In this document: piece after piece, positions 9,009-17,473 of the stretch
Numbering within the stretch: position 1 is the first letter of the stretch
Layout of the letters: each line of letters starts with the position of its first letter
Assembly (NCBI GenBank): GCA_913061505.1
Contig: CAJXSO010000014.1
Coordinates: 1-63,608, forward strand
Reading direction: 5' to 3'
Length of the DNA stretch: 63,608 nucleotides
Source of the DNA: an uncultured Lutimaribacter sp.
Lineage (GTDB): Bacteria; Pseudomonadota; Alphaproteobacteria; Rhodobacterales; Rhodobacteraceae
Program-made: the position numbers and the translations under genes
The notes under the pieces: model-generated
The model's database searches: none
Seen by the model: only the letters and a program-made list of their open reading frames with translations
What the model was told of the DNA's origin: nothing

Positions 9009-9410
9009 TCACGCCGCGCCAAACACCACGGCGTGCATAATACGGCCGGGCAGCAGGGTGAAGGCCCCTGCGCCCGCCAATGCCCCCCACACCAACAACA
9101 GCATGGCGCGGCGGTGGCGGCCCCTGTCGCCCGCGCGGATGCGCCAGATGGCATAGACCAGGCTGCCCAAAGTGAACAGCGACAACGCATGAATGGGGCT
9201 AAACGGCCCAAAAATGCGCAGCTCGTGCACCCAAAAGCTGCTGATCGCCACCATCGCCATGCCCAGCACCCATGCCCAGCCCAGCCGTTTATGCCACAGG
9301 CTGCCGCGTTTTATGGTGAAAATCAGCGCGGTCAGCGGGATCAGATAGAGCGCTAAAAATGCGTGCAAGATCACGGCGAAAGGGGCGGCAAGAAGGGGTT
9401 GAAAGCTCAT
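9009..9410 (-). CDS. Small membrane protein, DUF2306-like
   Basis: 133 residues with four predicted membrane helices (starting near residues 8, 42, 70 and 104). The pattern of an early His in the first helix, the basic KRGSLWHKRLGW loop, and a conserved HAL in the third helix fits the DUF2306 group of four-helix proteins, some of which have haem-like histidines. It ends just after folD and is transcribed towards it; it starts divergently from the LytTR gene. Function unknown. Confidence 0.65.
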   Translation of the reverse strand: MSFQPLLAAPFAVILHAFLALYLIPLTALIFTIKRGSLWHKRLGWAWVLGMAMVAISSFWVHELRIFGPFSPIHALSLFTLGSLVYAIWRIRAGDRGRHRRAMLLLVWGALAGAGAFTLLPGRIMHAVVFGAA

Positions 9411-9492
9411 ATCACACCTTGGGTCTGTTGTTTTTCGCGTTTGGGATGCAAAACTGGCGGTAAGGGCACAAGCCTGGCTGCGTAAATGGTGT

Positions 9493-10293
9493 GTGGAAAT
9501 ACGTGAAATGGGTGGTCTGGGGCAAAGGTTGCAATTGGCGCTGCGTGAATGGCGCGTGCCGTTGGCGCTGTGGGCGGGCCTCAGCGCGTTGCTTGCCGTG
9601 GCCGGGCCATTTGACACCTATCGTTTATTGGCGCCGCTGCCGCGGTTTGGGTATTGGGCCGTGGTGGTGGGCGTGTCGATAGGTCTCGATCACCTTTTTC
9701 GCTGTATGATGGCGGGCCAATCGCTGCCCCAGCGCCTGATCGAGCGGGTTGGCTTTGCCCTGGGCCTGGCGGCGCTGGTGCATGGGATCAACCTGCTGAT
9801 CTTTGATGGCTGGGCTGGCTGGGCTGATTTTGCCTATTTGGCCGGGGTGGTCTGGTTGGTGGCGGCGGTGGTGGAGTTGGGCCACAGGCTGGGTTTTGCC
9901 CCGAACCAGGGGCCCAGCCCAGAGGCGCCGCAAGATGACAGCCCCGCAGGCCCCGGCCCGGCGGCCGTGCCCCCAAAGCAAAGCCCCGGTTTCTTGCGCC
10001 ATGTGCCCGCCGCCATGCGCGGCAGTTTGATCAGGATCGAGGCGCAAGACCATTACCTGAATGTGGTCACAGATGCGGGCAGTGCCTTGGTTTTGATGCG
10101 GTTTGGCGATGCGGTGGCGGAATTATCCGAGGTGGCAGGCGCACGCGTGCACCGCTCGCATTGGGTGGCGCGGGCCGGTGTGGCGCGGATTTTGCGCAAA
10201 GAGGGGCGGCAGTTTTTGCTGATGCGCGATGGCGCTGAAGTGCCGGTAAGCCGGGCCAACCGCGCCGCACTGCGGGAATTGGGGCTGGATTAG
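9493..10293 (+). CDS. Membrane-anchored LytTR DNA-binding protein
   Basis: 266 residues. The N-terminal half has four hydrophobic helices (about residues 22-40, 54-70, 84-104 and 112-130), then a Pro-rich linker, then a LytTR domain from about residue 165: SLIRIEAQDHYLNVVTD, VHRSHWVAR and VSRANRAALRELG are typical. There is no receiver domain. It is probably a one-component regulator that senses a membrane signal. The GTG at 9493 and an ATG at 9508 are both possible starts; GGAAA at 9495-9499 fits the ATG better. Targets are unknown; the divergent DUF2306-like gene is one candidate. Confidence 0.8.
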   Translation: MEIREMGGLGQRLQLALREWRVPLALWAGLSALLAVAGPFDTYRLLAPLPRFGYWAVVVGVSIGLDHLFRCMMAGQSLPQRLIERVGFALGLAALVHGINLLIFDGWAGWADFAYLAGVVWLVAAVVELGHRLGFAPNQGPSPEAPQDDSPAGPGPAAVPPKQSPGFLRHVPAAMRGSLIRIEAQDHYLNVVTDAGSALVLMRFGDAVAELSEVAGARVHRSHWVARAGVARILRKEGRQFLLMRDGAEVPVSRANRAALRELGLD

Positions 10294-10964
10294 CGTGGCA
10301 TGGGCAAGGCCAGGGCACGCGGGCCTGTCAGCACAGCCAGCGCCCCGGGCGCCATCAGCCCTGCCAAGGCCGGGTGGCTGCTGGCCAGCCCGCCGGTATA
10401 GGTGCCAAAGGCGGGCAGGATCACCCGCGCGTGATCCAGCAGAAAACAGGGGCGCGTAATGGCGCGTGCGCGCGTGGGCACGGTGGCCTTTGGGTGGTAA
10501 TGCCCCGATACCTCGCCGCTGCCGGTGGGCGTGGCAATATGGCGAAAGACCAGCGGCCCCAAGGCCAGGCTGTGCATAAGCTGGCCGGGCAAGGCCACTG
10601 GGCCCGGGTCGTGATTGCCCTCGATCCAGATCCAGCGGCGCCCGTCCTGCAGGCGGTGCAGATGTGTTTCGATCGTGCGGGGCAGCTCGGTGCTGGCGGT
10701 GGCATCGTCGAAACTGTCGCCAAGGCATATCACGGTTTCGGGGTTTAGCGCGGCGATCTCGGCGCCGAGGCGCTGCAGCGTGTCAATGACCTCGAAGGGG
10801 GGCAGGGCTGCGCCGCCGTGTTTGGCCGGGCGCAAGGATTTGCCCAGATGCAAATCCGAGACACACAGCGCGCGCTGATCGGCCCACCATAAGAGGCCAC
10901 TGGCGCGGGCCTGCAGTGCTGCACCTTGCAGGGTAAAGGAAAAATGCATGTCGCTGGCGCTCAT
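10290..10964 (-). CDS. pdeM: Ligase-associated DNA repair endonuclease PdeM
   Basis: 224 residues of the calcineurin-like metallophosphoesterase fold. Metal-binding motifs in order are SDLHLGK, GDSFDD, GNHD and GHYHPK. This family is typically encoded with an Lhr-like helicase, an exonuclease and an ATP-dependent ligase in DNA-damage clusters. Here its start overlaps the helicase stop (ATGA, 10961-10964), so translation is coupled. Its stop overlaps the end of the convergent LytTR gene by four bases. Confidence 0.9.
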   Translation of the reverse strand: MSASDMHFSFTLQGAALQARASGLLWWADQRALCVSDLHLGKSLRPAKHGGAALPPFEVIDTLQRLGAEIAALNPETVICLGDSFDDATASTELPRTIETHLHRLQDGRRWIWIEGNHDPGPVALPGQLMHSLALGPLVFRHIATPTGSGEVSGHYHPKATVPTRARAITRPCFLLDHARVILPAFGTYTGGLASSHPALAGLMAPGALAVLTGPRALALPMPR

Positions 10965-13417
10965 GCTGGGGCCTTGGCTGGGGGTGTGGGGGCCGGGCTG
11001 GAGGTTTGGGAAAGGCTGGCAAGCCCGCTTTCGGCCAATAGCCGGGCGGTTTCTTCTTGCAAAAGCCGCTCTTGCGCGGCGCCTTTGACGGGCACGCGCC
11101 CCGGCTCTAGCAGCAGCGGCGCGGCCAGGGGCGACACCCGCGCCAGGCGGCGCAGGGTGATGTTTTGGCCCAGGCTTTCCAGCATATGTTCGATGCGCCC
11201 AAAATCGACCAGGCCGCGCATGGCCTCGGTGCGGGTGATGTTCAGCAGCAGATGCTCGGGGTCGAATTTCACCAGCGTGTCATATAAAATATCGCTGGAA
11301 AACGTGGCCTGCCGCCCCGATTTGCGCAGGCCCTGATGGCTGCGCTGGATCAGCCCGGCAATGGTGGCGCTGGCGCGAAAGGTGCGTTTCATCACCGCAT
11401 TTCCCTGTAGCCAGCCATCAAGCCCTGCGCGCAGCGCCGCGCCCTCGAGCAGCGCGCCCGGGTTTTCCACCCGCTGCAAGCCCCAGATCAGGGTGGCATA
11501 ATCGGTGGCCACAAAGCCCAGCGGCTCGTGCCCGGCCTCTTCCATGCGTTTGGTCAGGATCAGCCCCAGCGTTTGTTGGGCATTGCGCCCGGCAAACCCG
11601 TAAAAACACAGGTATTCCCGCCCCTCTAGGGGAAAGCTTTCGATCAGCAATTCCCCCGAAACAGGCAAGGCAGAGACAGTTTTTTGCAGCTCTAGCCATT
11701 GGCGGGTGTGGGCGGGCAGATCGCGCCAGTCTTCTTGCGCAAAGATCTGCAAGATGCGCTGCGACAGCTGGGTCGAGGTGGCAAATTTCGTGCCGTTGAA
11801 CACCGCCACCTTGGGCTGGCGCCCGGGCGCGCGGCTGACCTCGACCGTCATCTCGCGCAGGCCTTCGTAGCGCACGATTTGGCCTGCCATCAAAAACGTG
11901 TCGCCCTGCGTCAGGGTGGCGGCAAAGCTTTCCTCGACCTCGCCCAAGGGCGCGCCACCGCGGCCCTTCATGCGCACTTTCAGCGTGTCGATATCCTGGA
12001 TCGTGCCGATATTTTGCCGGATCAGCGCAGCGCTGCGCGGATCGCGCAGCTGCCACAGCCCATCGGGGCGCTGTTGCAGGCGCTGCCAGCGGTCATAGGC
12101 GCGCAGGGCATAGCCGCCGGTGGCACAAAAATCGAGGCAGGCATCGAAACTGGCGCGGGGCAGGGCCTGATAGGCGCCGGCGCTGCGTATTTCGTGATAG
12201 AGCGCATCGGCGCAAAACGGGCCTGCGCAGGCGCAGATCAGGATATGCTGGCACAAGACATCCAGCGCGGCTGTGGGGGGCGGGTCGTCATCCAGCTGGC
12301 CTGCGCGCGCGGCTTGCAGGGCGGCGATGCATTCCACCACCTCAAAGCGGTTGGCCGGCACCAGCCGCGCCTTTGAGGGGGCATTATAGCGGTGATTGGC
12401 GCGGCCAATGCGCTGGATCAGCCGCTTTACATTTTTGGGCGCGCCGATTTGCAGCACCAGATCCACATCGCCCCAATCGATCCCCAGATCCAGGCTGCCG
12501 GTGCACACAACCGCGCGCAATTGGCCCTGCGCCATGGCGGTTTCCACCTTTTCGCGCTGGGCGCGCGCCAGGCTGCCATGATGAATGCCAATCGGCAGGG
12601 CTGCGTCATTGGCCATCCACAGGCGGTGAAAAAACAGCTCGGCCTGGGCGCGGGTGTTGTGAAAGATCAGCGTGGTTTTGTGGCGCTTGATTTCCTGCAT
12701 CACCGCCTCGATGGCATAGGCGGCGCCGCCGCCCGCCCAAGGCGGGGCCTCGGCGGTGGGCAGCATGGCGATGTCGGGGGCGGGGCCCGGATCGGCGTTG
12801 ATGATCGTGCAGTTTTGGGGGTGGGCTGCCATCATCGCGGCAATTGTGGCCGGGTGCTCGACCGTGGCCGATAGGCCAACCCGGCGCAGCCCGGGGGCCA
12901 GCGCCTGCAGCCGCGAGAGCGCCAAGAACAGCTGGGCGCCGCGTTTGCTTATCGCCAGGGCGTGGATTTCATCGATCACGATGCGCTGCAGATTGGCAAA
13001 GATTTTTGGCGCATCGGGGTAGCTGACCAGCAGTGCCAAAGATTCGGGCGTGGTCAGCAAAATGTGGGGCGGGTCGGCGCGTTGGCGGCGCTTGCGCGTT
13101 TGGGGTGTGTCGCCGGTGCGATCCTCGATGCGGATGGGCAGGGCCATATCTGCCACGGGCTGCGCCAGGTTGCGGGCAATATCACTGGCCAAGGCCTTGA
13201 GCGGGCTGACATATATTGTGTGCAGGCCCGTGTGTTGGCCCGCCGCCAATTCCGCAAGCGTCGGCAAGAAGCCAGCCATGGTTTTGCCGCCCCCCGTGGG
13301 CGCGATCAGCAGCGTGGCCGGGGCATGGGCGCAGGCCAGCATTTGGCGCTGATGCGGGTGCATCTGCCAGCCGCGGCTGTGAAACCAATCGTCGATGGCC
13401 TGTGGGTAGGTGCTCAT
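10961..13417 (-). CDS. Ligase-associated DNA damage response DEXH-box helicase (Lhr-like)
   Basis: 818-residue superfamily 2 helicase. Walker A is APTGGGKT, the Walker B box is VIDEIH, motif III is GLSATVEHP, and motif VI is QRIGRANHR. A long C-terminal Lhr-type region follows (residues about 420-800), with a Pro/Ala-rich tail. The length and pairing with pdeM fit the helicase of ligase-associated repair clusters. The ligase and exonuclease partners are not next to it, so they must be elsewhere or absent. Confidence 0.92.
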   Translation of the reverse strand: MSTYPQAIDDWFHSRGWQMHPHQRQMLACAHAPATLLIAPTGGGKTMAGFLPTLAELAAGQHTGLHTIYVSPLKALASDIARNLAQPVADMALPIRIEDRTGDTPQTRKRRQRADPPHILLTTPESLALLVSYPDAPKIFANLQRIVIDEIHALAISKRGAQLFLALSRLQALAPGLRRVGLSATVEHPATIAAMMAAHPQNCTIINADPGPAPDIAMLPTAEAPPWAGGGAAYAIEAVMQEIKRHKTTLIFHNTRAQAELFFHRLWMANDAALPIGIHHGSLARAQREKVETAMAQGQLRAVVCTGSLDLGIDWGDVDLVLQIGAPKNVKRLIQRIGRANHRYNAPSKARLVPANRFEVVECIAALQAARAGQLDDDPPPTAALDVLCQHILICACAGPFCADALYHEIRSAGAYQALPRASFDACLDFCATGGYALRAYDRWQRLQQRPDGLWQLRDPRSAALIRQNIGTIQDIDTLKVRMKGRGGAPLGEVEESFAATLTQGDTFLMAGQIVRYEGLREMTVEVSRAPGRQPKVAVFNGTKFATSTQLSQRILQIFAQEDWRDLPAHTRQWLELQKTVSALPVSGELLIESFPLEGREYLCFYGFAGRNAQQTLGLILTKRMEEAGHEPLGFVATDYATLIWGLQRVENPGALLEGAALRAGLDGWLQGNAVMKRTFRASATIAGLIQRSHQGLRKSGRQATFSSDILYDTLVKFDPEHLLLNITRTEAMRGLVDFGRIEHMLESLGQNITLRRLARVSPLAAPLLLEPGRVPVKGAAQERLLQEETARLLAESGLASLSQTSSPAPTPPAKAPA

Positions 13418-13473
13418 GCCGGTGATCTAGCGCATCGCGGCGCGCAGGGAAATGCAAAGGCGCGCGCGCCAGC

Positions 13474-13998
13474 CTAAAGGCTGGCGATGGCCAGATAGAT
13501 CATCAGGCTGGTGGCCAAGGGCAGGCCCATGGGAAATTTCGCGCCCGCATCCCAGCTGGCCCATTCTGGCGCCAAAGCCCGCAGGGGGCTGTGTTTGGCC
13601 AGGCGATGGGCCAGATAGGCGGCCAGCAGATTAGCCATAAAGATCATGCCCACCAGCCGGGCATCAGCGGCCCAAACAAAGGGGGCGGCAGCGGCGATAA
13701 ATTTGGCATCGCCCGCGCCAAAAAGGCCCATGGCATTGGCCAGAATGCCCAAAGCCAGAAACATTGGCATGGCCAGCAATTGCCAGCCAAATTGGCCCCA
13801 TGGCAGCACCCAAGGCCCCAGCAGCACAAACAGCGCAAATGTGGTCACAACCGCGCGGTTGGGAATGATCATGGCCCGCAGATCGCTGAGCGCAACCCAC
13901 AGGCACACCGGCGCCAGCGCCAGCAAAAACAGCCGCGCCGCTTGCGGGGGCAGCATGGCCATATCGGCCAGCCCCAGACCCAGCCCCAAAGCGGCCAT
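13474..13998 (-). CDS. cpaA: Prepilin peptidase TadV/CpaA
   Basis: Aspartic peptidase of the A24 family that cuts Flp prepilins at the inner membrane. 174 residues with about six hydrophobic segments. The two catalytic aspartates lie in SDLRAMIIPN and in the GxGD motif GAGDAKF. There is no N-terminal cysteine/methylase domain, which is normal for the short Tad type. It is the last gene of the tad operon, two bases after the TPR gene's stop region ends. Confidence 0.92.
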   Translation of the reverse strand: MAALGLGLGLADMAMLPPQAARLFLLALAPVCLWVALSDLRAMIIPNRAVVTTFALFVLLGPWVLPWGQFGWQLLAMPMFLALGILANAMGLFGAGDAKFIAAAAPFVWAADARLVGMIFMANLLAAYLAHRLAKHSPLRALAPEWASWDAGAKFPMGLPLATSLMIYLAIASL

Positions 13999-14850
13999 TT
14001 AGCCCGCCTCTAGCGCGGCCAGCGCGCGCACCGCTTCGTCGAAATGCTGCGGGTGGGTTTCAATGGCATCGCGCAGCAGCGATTTGGCGATATCCACATC
14101 GCCTTGCCGCACGGCGGTCAGGCCCAGCGTGTGCAGCAATTGCGCCCGTTCGATCTGGGTCAGGGGCAGAACGGGCAGGGTGTATTTGCGCTGCGCACCG
14201 CGGGCCAGAACAAGGTTGTTTTTGGCGGTGAACAGCGTGCTGTCGTTGCGCAGCGCGTCAGTGAACAATTGCTCGGCTGCGGAAAAATCACCGCGGGTCA
14301 GTTTGGAATAGCCCCAGTTGTTCAGCACGCCTGCGGGCCGTGTTGTCAGGCCTGCGGCCACCTCGTAGAAACTATCGGCGCGCGGCCAATCTTGGCGCGC
14401 ATCTGCCGCCATCGCCTCGAGCCGGTAGCGTTTGAATGTTTCATGGGTGGGGGGCACTTTATCCAGCACGGCGCGGGCCTTTTCCCACTGGCCCTGCCGG
14501 ATCAGCGCATCGGCGTAATCTACGCGATCTTCGTTGCGCGCCTCGGGGTGGGCGGCCACGCGGGCCCATGCGGCCTCGGCTTCGGTGGTGCGTTGGGCCC
14601 GGATCAGCGATTGCGCGAGGCCGCGCTGCATATCGATGCGTTTGGGGTCATCTTCTAGCGCGCGCTGGAAATAAGCCACCGCTTCGTTCGGGTCGGCCAC
14701 TGTCAGCATGATATCGTTAAGATTGTTCTCGTCGATCACGTTGACCGCTTGGAAACTGCGATCTACCTGGCCATTGCCCAAGCTGGGTTGACAGGCTGCT
14801 GTCAGCAACGCCCCGGGCAGGCAGAGCGTATAAAACAATAATTGGCGCAT
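13999..14850 (-). CDS. tadD: TPR lipoprotein of the tad locus (TadD-like, second copy)
   Basis: 283 residues. A signal peptide ends with the lipobox LLTAAC at residues 15-20, so the mature protein should be lipid-anchored. Tetratricopeptide repeats follow: NEAVAYFQRALEDDPK, AEAAWARVAAHPEARN and GVLNNWGYSKLTRGDFSAAEQLF are clear units. TadD proteins help secretin assembly or stability. This is the second of two consecutive TPR lipoproteins in the operon; this one fits TadD length better. Confidence 0.85.
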   Translation of the reverse strand: MRQLLFYTLCLPGALLTAACQPSLGNGQVDRSFQAVNVIDENNLNDIMLTVADPNEAVAYFQRALEDDPKRIDMQRGLAQSLIRAQRTTEAEAAWARVAAHPEARNEDRVDYADALIRQGQWEKARAVLDKVPPTHETFKRYRLEAMAADARQDWPRADSFYEVAAGLTTRPAGVLNNWGYSKLTRGDFSAAEQLFTDALRNDSTLFTAKNNLVLARGAQRKYTLPVLPLTQIERAQLLHTLGLTAVRQGDVDIAKSLLRDAIETHPQHFDEAVRALAALEAG

Positions 14851-14877
14851 TTTTGCGTCCTTTTGATACTCGATACC

Positions 14878-15474
14878 TCACATGGCGCGGCGGATCAGAT
14901 AGCTGTCGCGGCCCCCGCGCACCAAACTGTATTCGGGCGCGTTATCCTCTGTATAACCGGGATCGTCCAATTTTTCCATGGCTTTGCGCAAATTATCGCG
15001 GATTGCATCACTGGCGCCATTATCCAGCGCATAGGCCCGTTTAAAGGTTTCTGCCGCTTCGGCGTATTTGCCCTGCTCGTTCAGCACAACGCCCAGGTTG
15101 TTCCAGGCTGTGGGCTGCTGGCCATCTTTGGCAATGGCCTGGCGCAGCAGCGCCTCGGCCTGCCCCAGCCGGCCCAGCCCCAGATTGGCGCTGCCCATGC
15201 CCAGCAACACCTCGAGGTTTAGCTGCCCGCCCTGCTGGCCTGCCGCCCGGGCAAAGGCCTGCAGTGCCAGCTCGTATTCGCCCGCATCCATCAGGCGATG
15301 GCCCACAACCAGCCCATCCACCGCCTGTTCGTTGGGGTTAATGCCCGGGGCAAAGGGGCCTTGCGCGCCGGGTGTGCCGGTTGCGCCGATGCCTGCCTGA
15401 CAGCCCATCAAGAGCAGCGCCGCAAGCGTGGCCGCGGCACATCTGGGGTGGGCAAGGGGGCGTGGCAGGGGCAT
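14878..15474 (-). CDS. TPR lipoprotein of the tad locus (first copy)
   Basis: 198 residues starting at MPLPRPLAHP (15474). The signal peptide ends with LLLMGC, a lipobox with Cys near residue 25. Two to three TPR units follow (AGEYELALQAFARAAG, GRLGQAEALLRQAIAKDGQ, GKYAEAAETFKRAYALDNG). The C terminus RDSYLIRRAM is basic. A paralogue of the next gene; the two may have different partners in the pilus machine. An upstream ATG at 15540 would overlap tadC and lacks a signal-peptide pattern. Confidence 0.8.
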   Translation of the reverse strand: MPLPRPLAHPRCAAATLAALLLMGCQAGIGATGTPGAQGPFAPGINPNEQAVDGLVVGHRLMDAGEYELALQAFARAAGQQGGQLNLEVLLGMGSANLGLGRLGQAEALLRQAIAKDGQQPTAWNNLGVVLNEQGKYAEAAETFKRAYALDNGASDAIRDNLRKAMEKLDDPGYTEDNAPEYSLVRGGRDSYLIRRAM

Positions 15475-15496
15475 GGGGCACTGAAAACATGAACAC

Positions 15497-16492
15497 TTAT
15501 TGACCGCCCATTGTTGTAATATTGTGCAGCGAGGGCGCAACCAGAATTATCAACAGCGGCGGCACGGTTAGTGTCATTGTAACCAGCGTCATCTTGGTGG
15601 GCAGCTTGTTTGCCGCCTCTTCGGCACGCATCACGCGCTTGTCGCGCATTTCACTGGCATAGACGCGCAGCGCATCGGCGATCGAGGTGCCAAAGCTGCT
15701 GGATTGGATCAGCACTGTGACAAAGCTGGAAATATCCGGCACGCCGCACCGCTCGGCCATATCGCGCAGCACGGCGGGTTTGTCTTTGCCGGCTTTCACC
15801 TCGTGGCTGACAATTTCAAACTCATCCGCCAGCGAGGGGTAAGAGGCGCGCAATTCCCGCGCCACGCGCAGCACCGCCTGATCGATGGATTGGCCCGCCT
15901 CGATGCAGACCAGCATCATATCCAACGCATCGGGAAAGCCTGATTGTATTTCTTTCTGGCGCTCTTGCTGGCGCTTGGTTACCCAGTAGCGCGGGGTCAG
16001 ATAGCCCATGCCGCCGGGCCCCAGAATATATAGCAAGGTTTCTTGCATGCCCATTTCGGCACCCTTGGCCGCAGCCAGCAGGTAATAGCCTGCGCCCAGG
16101 GCCAGGCCCGCCAGGCCCAACACAAATTGCGCAAAGTTGAAATACCGCACCGCAGCGCGGCTGCGATAGCCGGCTTGCAGCAGCTTGGTGCGAATTTCTG
16201 ACATTTGCTGCGCGTCTTTGGGTTCCAAAAACGTGGCATATTTGTGCAGCTTGTCATTGCCACGCCCCTGGCGCAGCCGGCCTGGTTGGCCCCCGGCGGC
16301 GGTGGCGGCTGTGGCCGCGGTGGTGCTGGGTGTTGGGCGGGCGGCATTCAGCCGCTCTAGCGGGTCGGCCTTGCGGCGCATCAGCATCAGGAGCGCCGCC
16401 AGGATCAACCCCAGCCCAAAGAGGCCCGCAAACAGCATCCCCGCCAATGGCGCCGGCATGCCAAAAATCATTGTGCTTCCCTGGCCCATCAT
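15497..16492 (-). CDS. tadC: Tad pilus inner membrane platform protein TadC
   Basis: 331 residues of the type II secretion F family. An N-terminal helix (residues about 10-35), a charged cytoplasmic region, then the T2SSF domain with the motif GMLMVCIEAGQSIDQAVLRVARE-like stretch (DALDMMLVCIEAGQS, then DQAVLRVARELR) and C-terminal helices ending VPPLLIILVAP. It should form the platform with TadB above the CpaF ATPase. It starts eight bases after the tadB stop, so both are co-translated from one message. Confidence 0.93.
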   Translation of the reverse strand: MMGQGSTMIFGMPAPLAGMLFAGLFGLGLILAALLMLMRRKADPLERLNAARPTPSTTAATAATAAGGQPGRLRQGRGNDKLHKYATFLEPKDAQQMSEIRTKLLQAGYRSRAAVRYFNFAQFVLGLAGLALGAGYYLLAAAKGAEMGMQETLLYILGPGGMGYLTPRYWVTKRQQERQKEIQSGFPDALDMMLVCIEAGQSIDQAVLRVARELRASYPSLADEFEIVSHEVKAGKDKPAVLRDMAERCGVPDISSFVTVLIQSSSFGTSIADALRVYASEMRDKRVMRAEEAANKLPTKMTLVTMTLTVPPLLIILVAPSLHNITTMGGQ

Positions 16493-16499
16493 TGCCCCC

Positions 16500-17468
16500 T
16501 TATACCTTGATATTCACCAAGATGCGCATCACCAGCATATTGGCCACCAAAAAGCCCGCGACCGCCAAACAGGCCGGCACAAACATTGGGTGGGTCATCA
16601 CCTCGTCGTAGTAATGCGGATCCATCACATTGATCGAGATCAGCGCGATCAAGGGAAAGGCGGATAGAAATTTGCCCGACCATTGCGCCTCGGCGGTGAT
16701 GGCCTTGACCCGGCGAAACAGCCGAAACCGCGAGCGGATGACGGCGGCCAAACCTGCCAGAATTTCGGCCAGATTGCCGCCTGATTGCTGCTGGATGGTG
16801 ACGGCCACCGCCAAAAAGCGCATGTCTTGCATATCCAGCCGCTCGGCCAGATCTTTCAGCGCCTCGCCCATATCGCGCCCATAGGCGGTTTCGTCGGAAA
16901 TGATGCCCAGCTCGGTGGCCAGCGGGTCGGCCACCTCTTTGGCGACGATCTGCAAGGTGGATGAAAACGGGTGCCCCACGCGCAGGCTGCGCACCATCAA
17001 TTCGATCGCATCGGGCAATTGTTCCTCGATCAGGGCCATGCGTTTTTTGGCCTTATGGCTGATCCACATGTAAATGCCGCCAAAGCCCATCATCGCGGCA
17101 ATCAAGACGCGGGCGGCAAAGCCTGTTTGGGTGCCAATGCTCAGGCCCACAAACGCCAGCCCCGATACCACGCCCATCAGCATCAGCAATTGCGCCGGGC
17201 TAAAGGCGATGGCGCCTTTTTGCGCCTTATCTGCCAAAATCGAATAAAGCGGCACGCCGCGGGCCTTCATGTGCTGCTGCATTTCCTTGCGCAGCGTTTC
17301 CATCACCTCTTCGCGGCGCGCGCCTTGTTCCAGCATTTCAAGCCGGCGGTTGACGCGGTTGTTCAGGCTGATCGAGCGGCCAAAAACGGTCAGGTATATC
17401 CCTTCGACCAAGACCAGCACGCCGATAAAGATAAGGGCATAAATCAGGGGTTCAGCGCTGACATTCAT
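16500..17468 (-). CDS. tadB: Tad pilus inner membrane platform protein TadB
   Basis: 322 residues with the same F-family architecture as TadC: an N-terminal helix (YALIFIGVLVLVEGIYLTVF), two central helices, the domain stretch DAIELMVRSLRVGHPFSSTL, and a pair of C-terminal helices. TadB and TadC form the inner-membrane core that couples the ATPase to pilus polymerisation. It lies five bases downstream of the cpaF stop. Confidence 0.93.
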   Translation of the reverse strand: MNVSAEPLIYALIFIGVLVLVEGIYLTVFGRSISLNNRVNRRLEMLEQGARREEVMETLRKEMQQHMKARGVPLYSILADKAQKGAIAFSPAQLLMLMGVVSGLAFVGLSIGTQTGFAARVLIAAMMGFGGIYMWISHKAKKRMALIEEQLPDAIELMVRSLRVGHPFSSTLQIVAKEVADPLATELGIISDETAYGRDMGEALKDLAERLDMQDMRFLAVAVTIQQQSGGNLAEILAGLAAVIRSRFRLFRRVKAITAEAQWSGKFLSAFPLIALISINVMDPHYYDEVMTHPMFVPACLAVAGFLVANMLVMRILVNIKV

Positions 17469-17473
17469 GGGCG

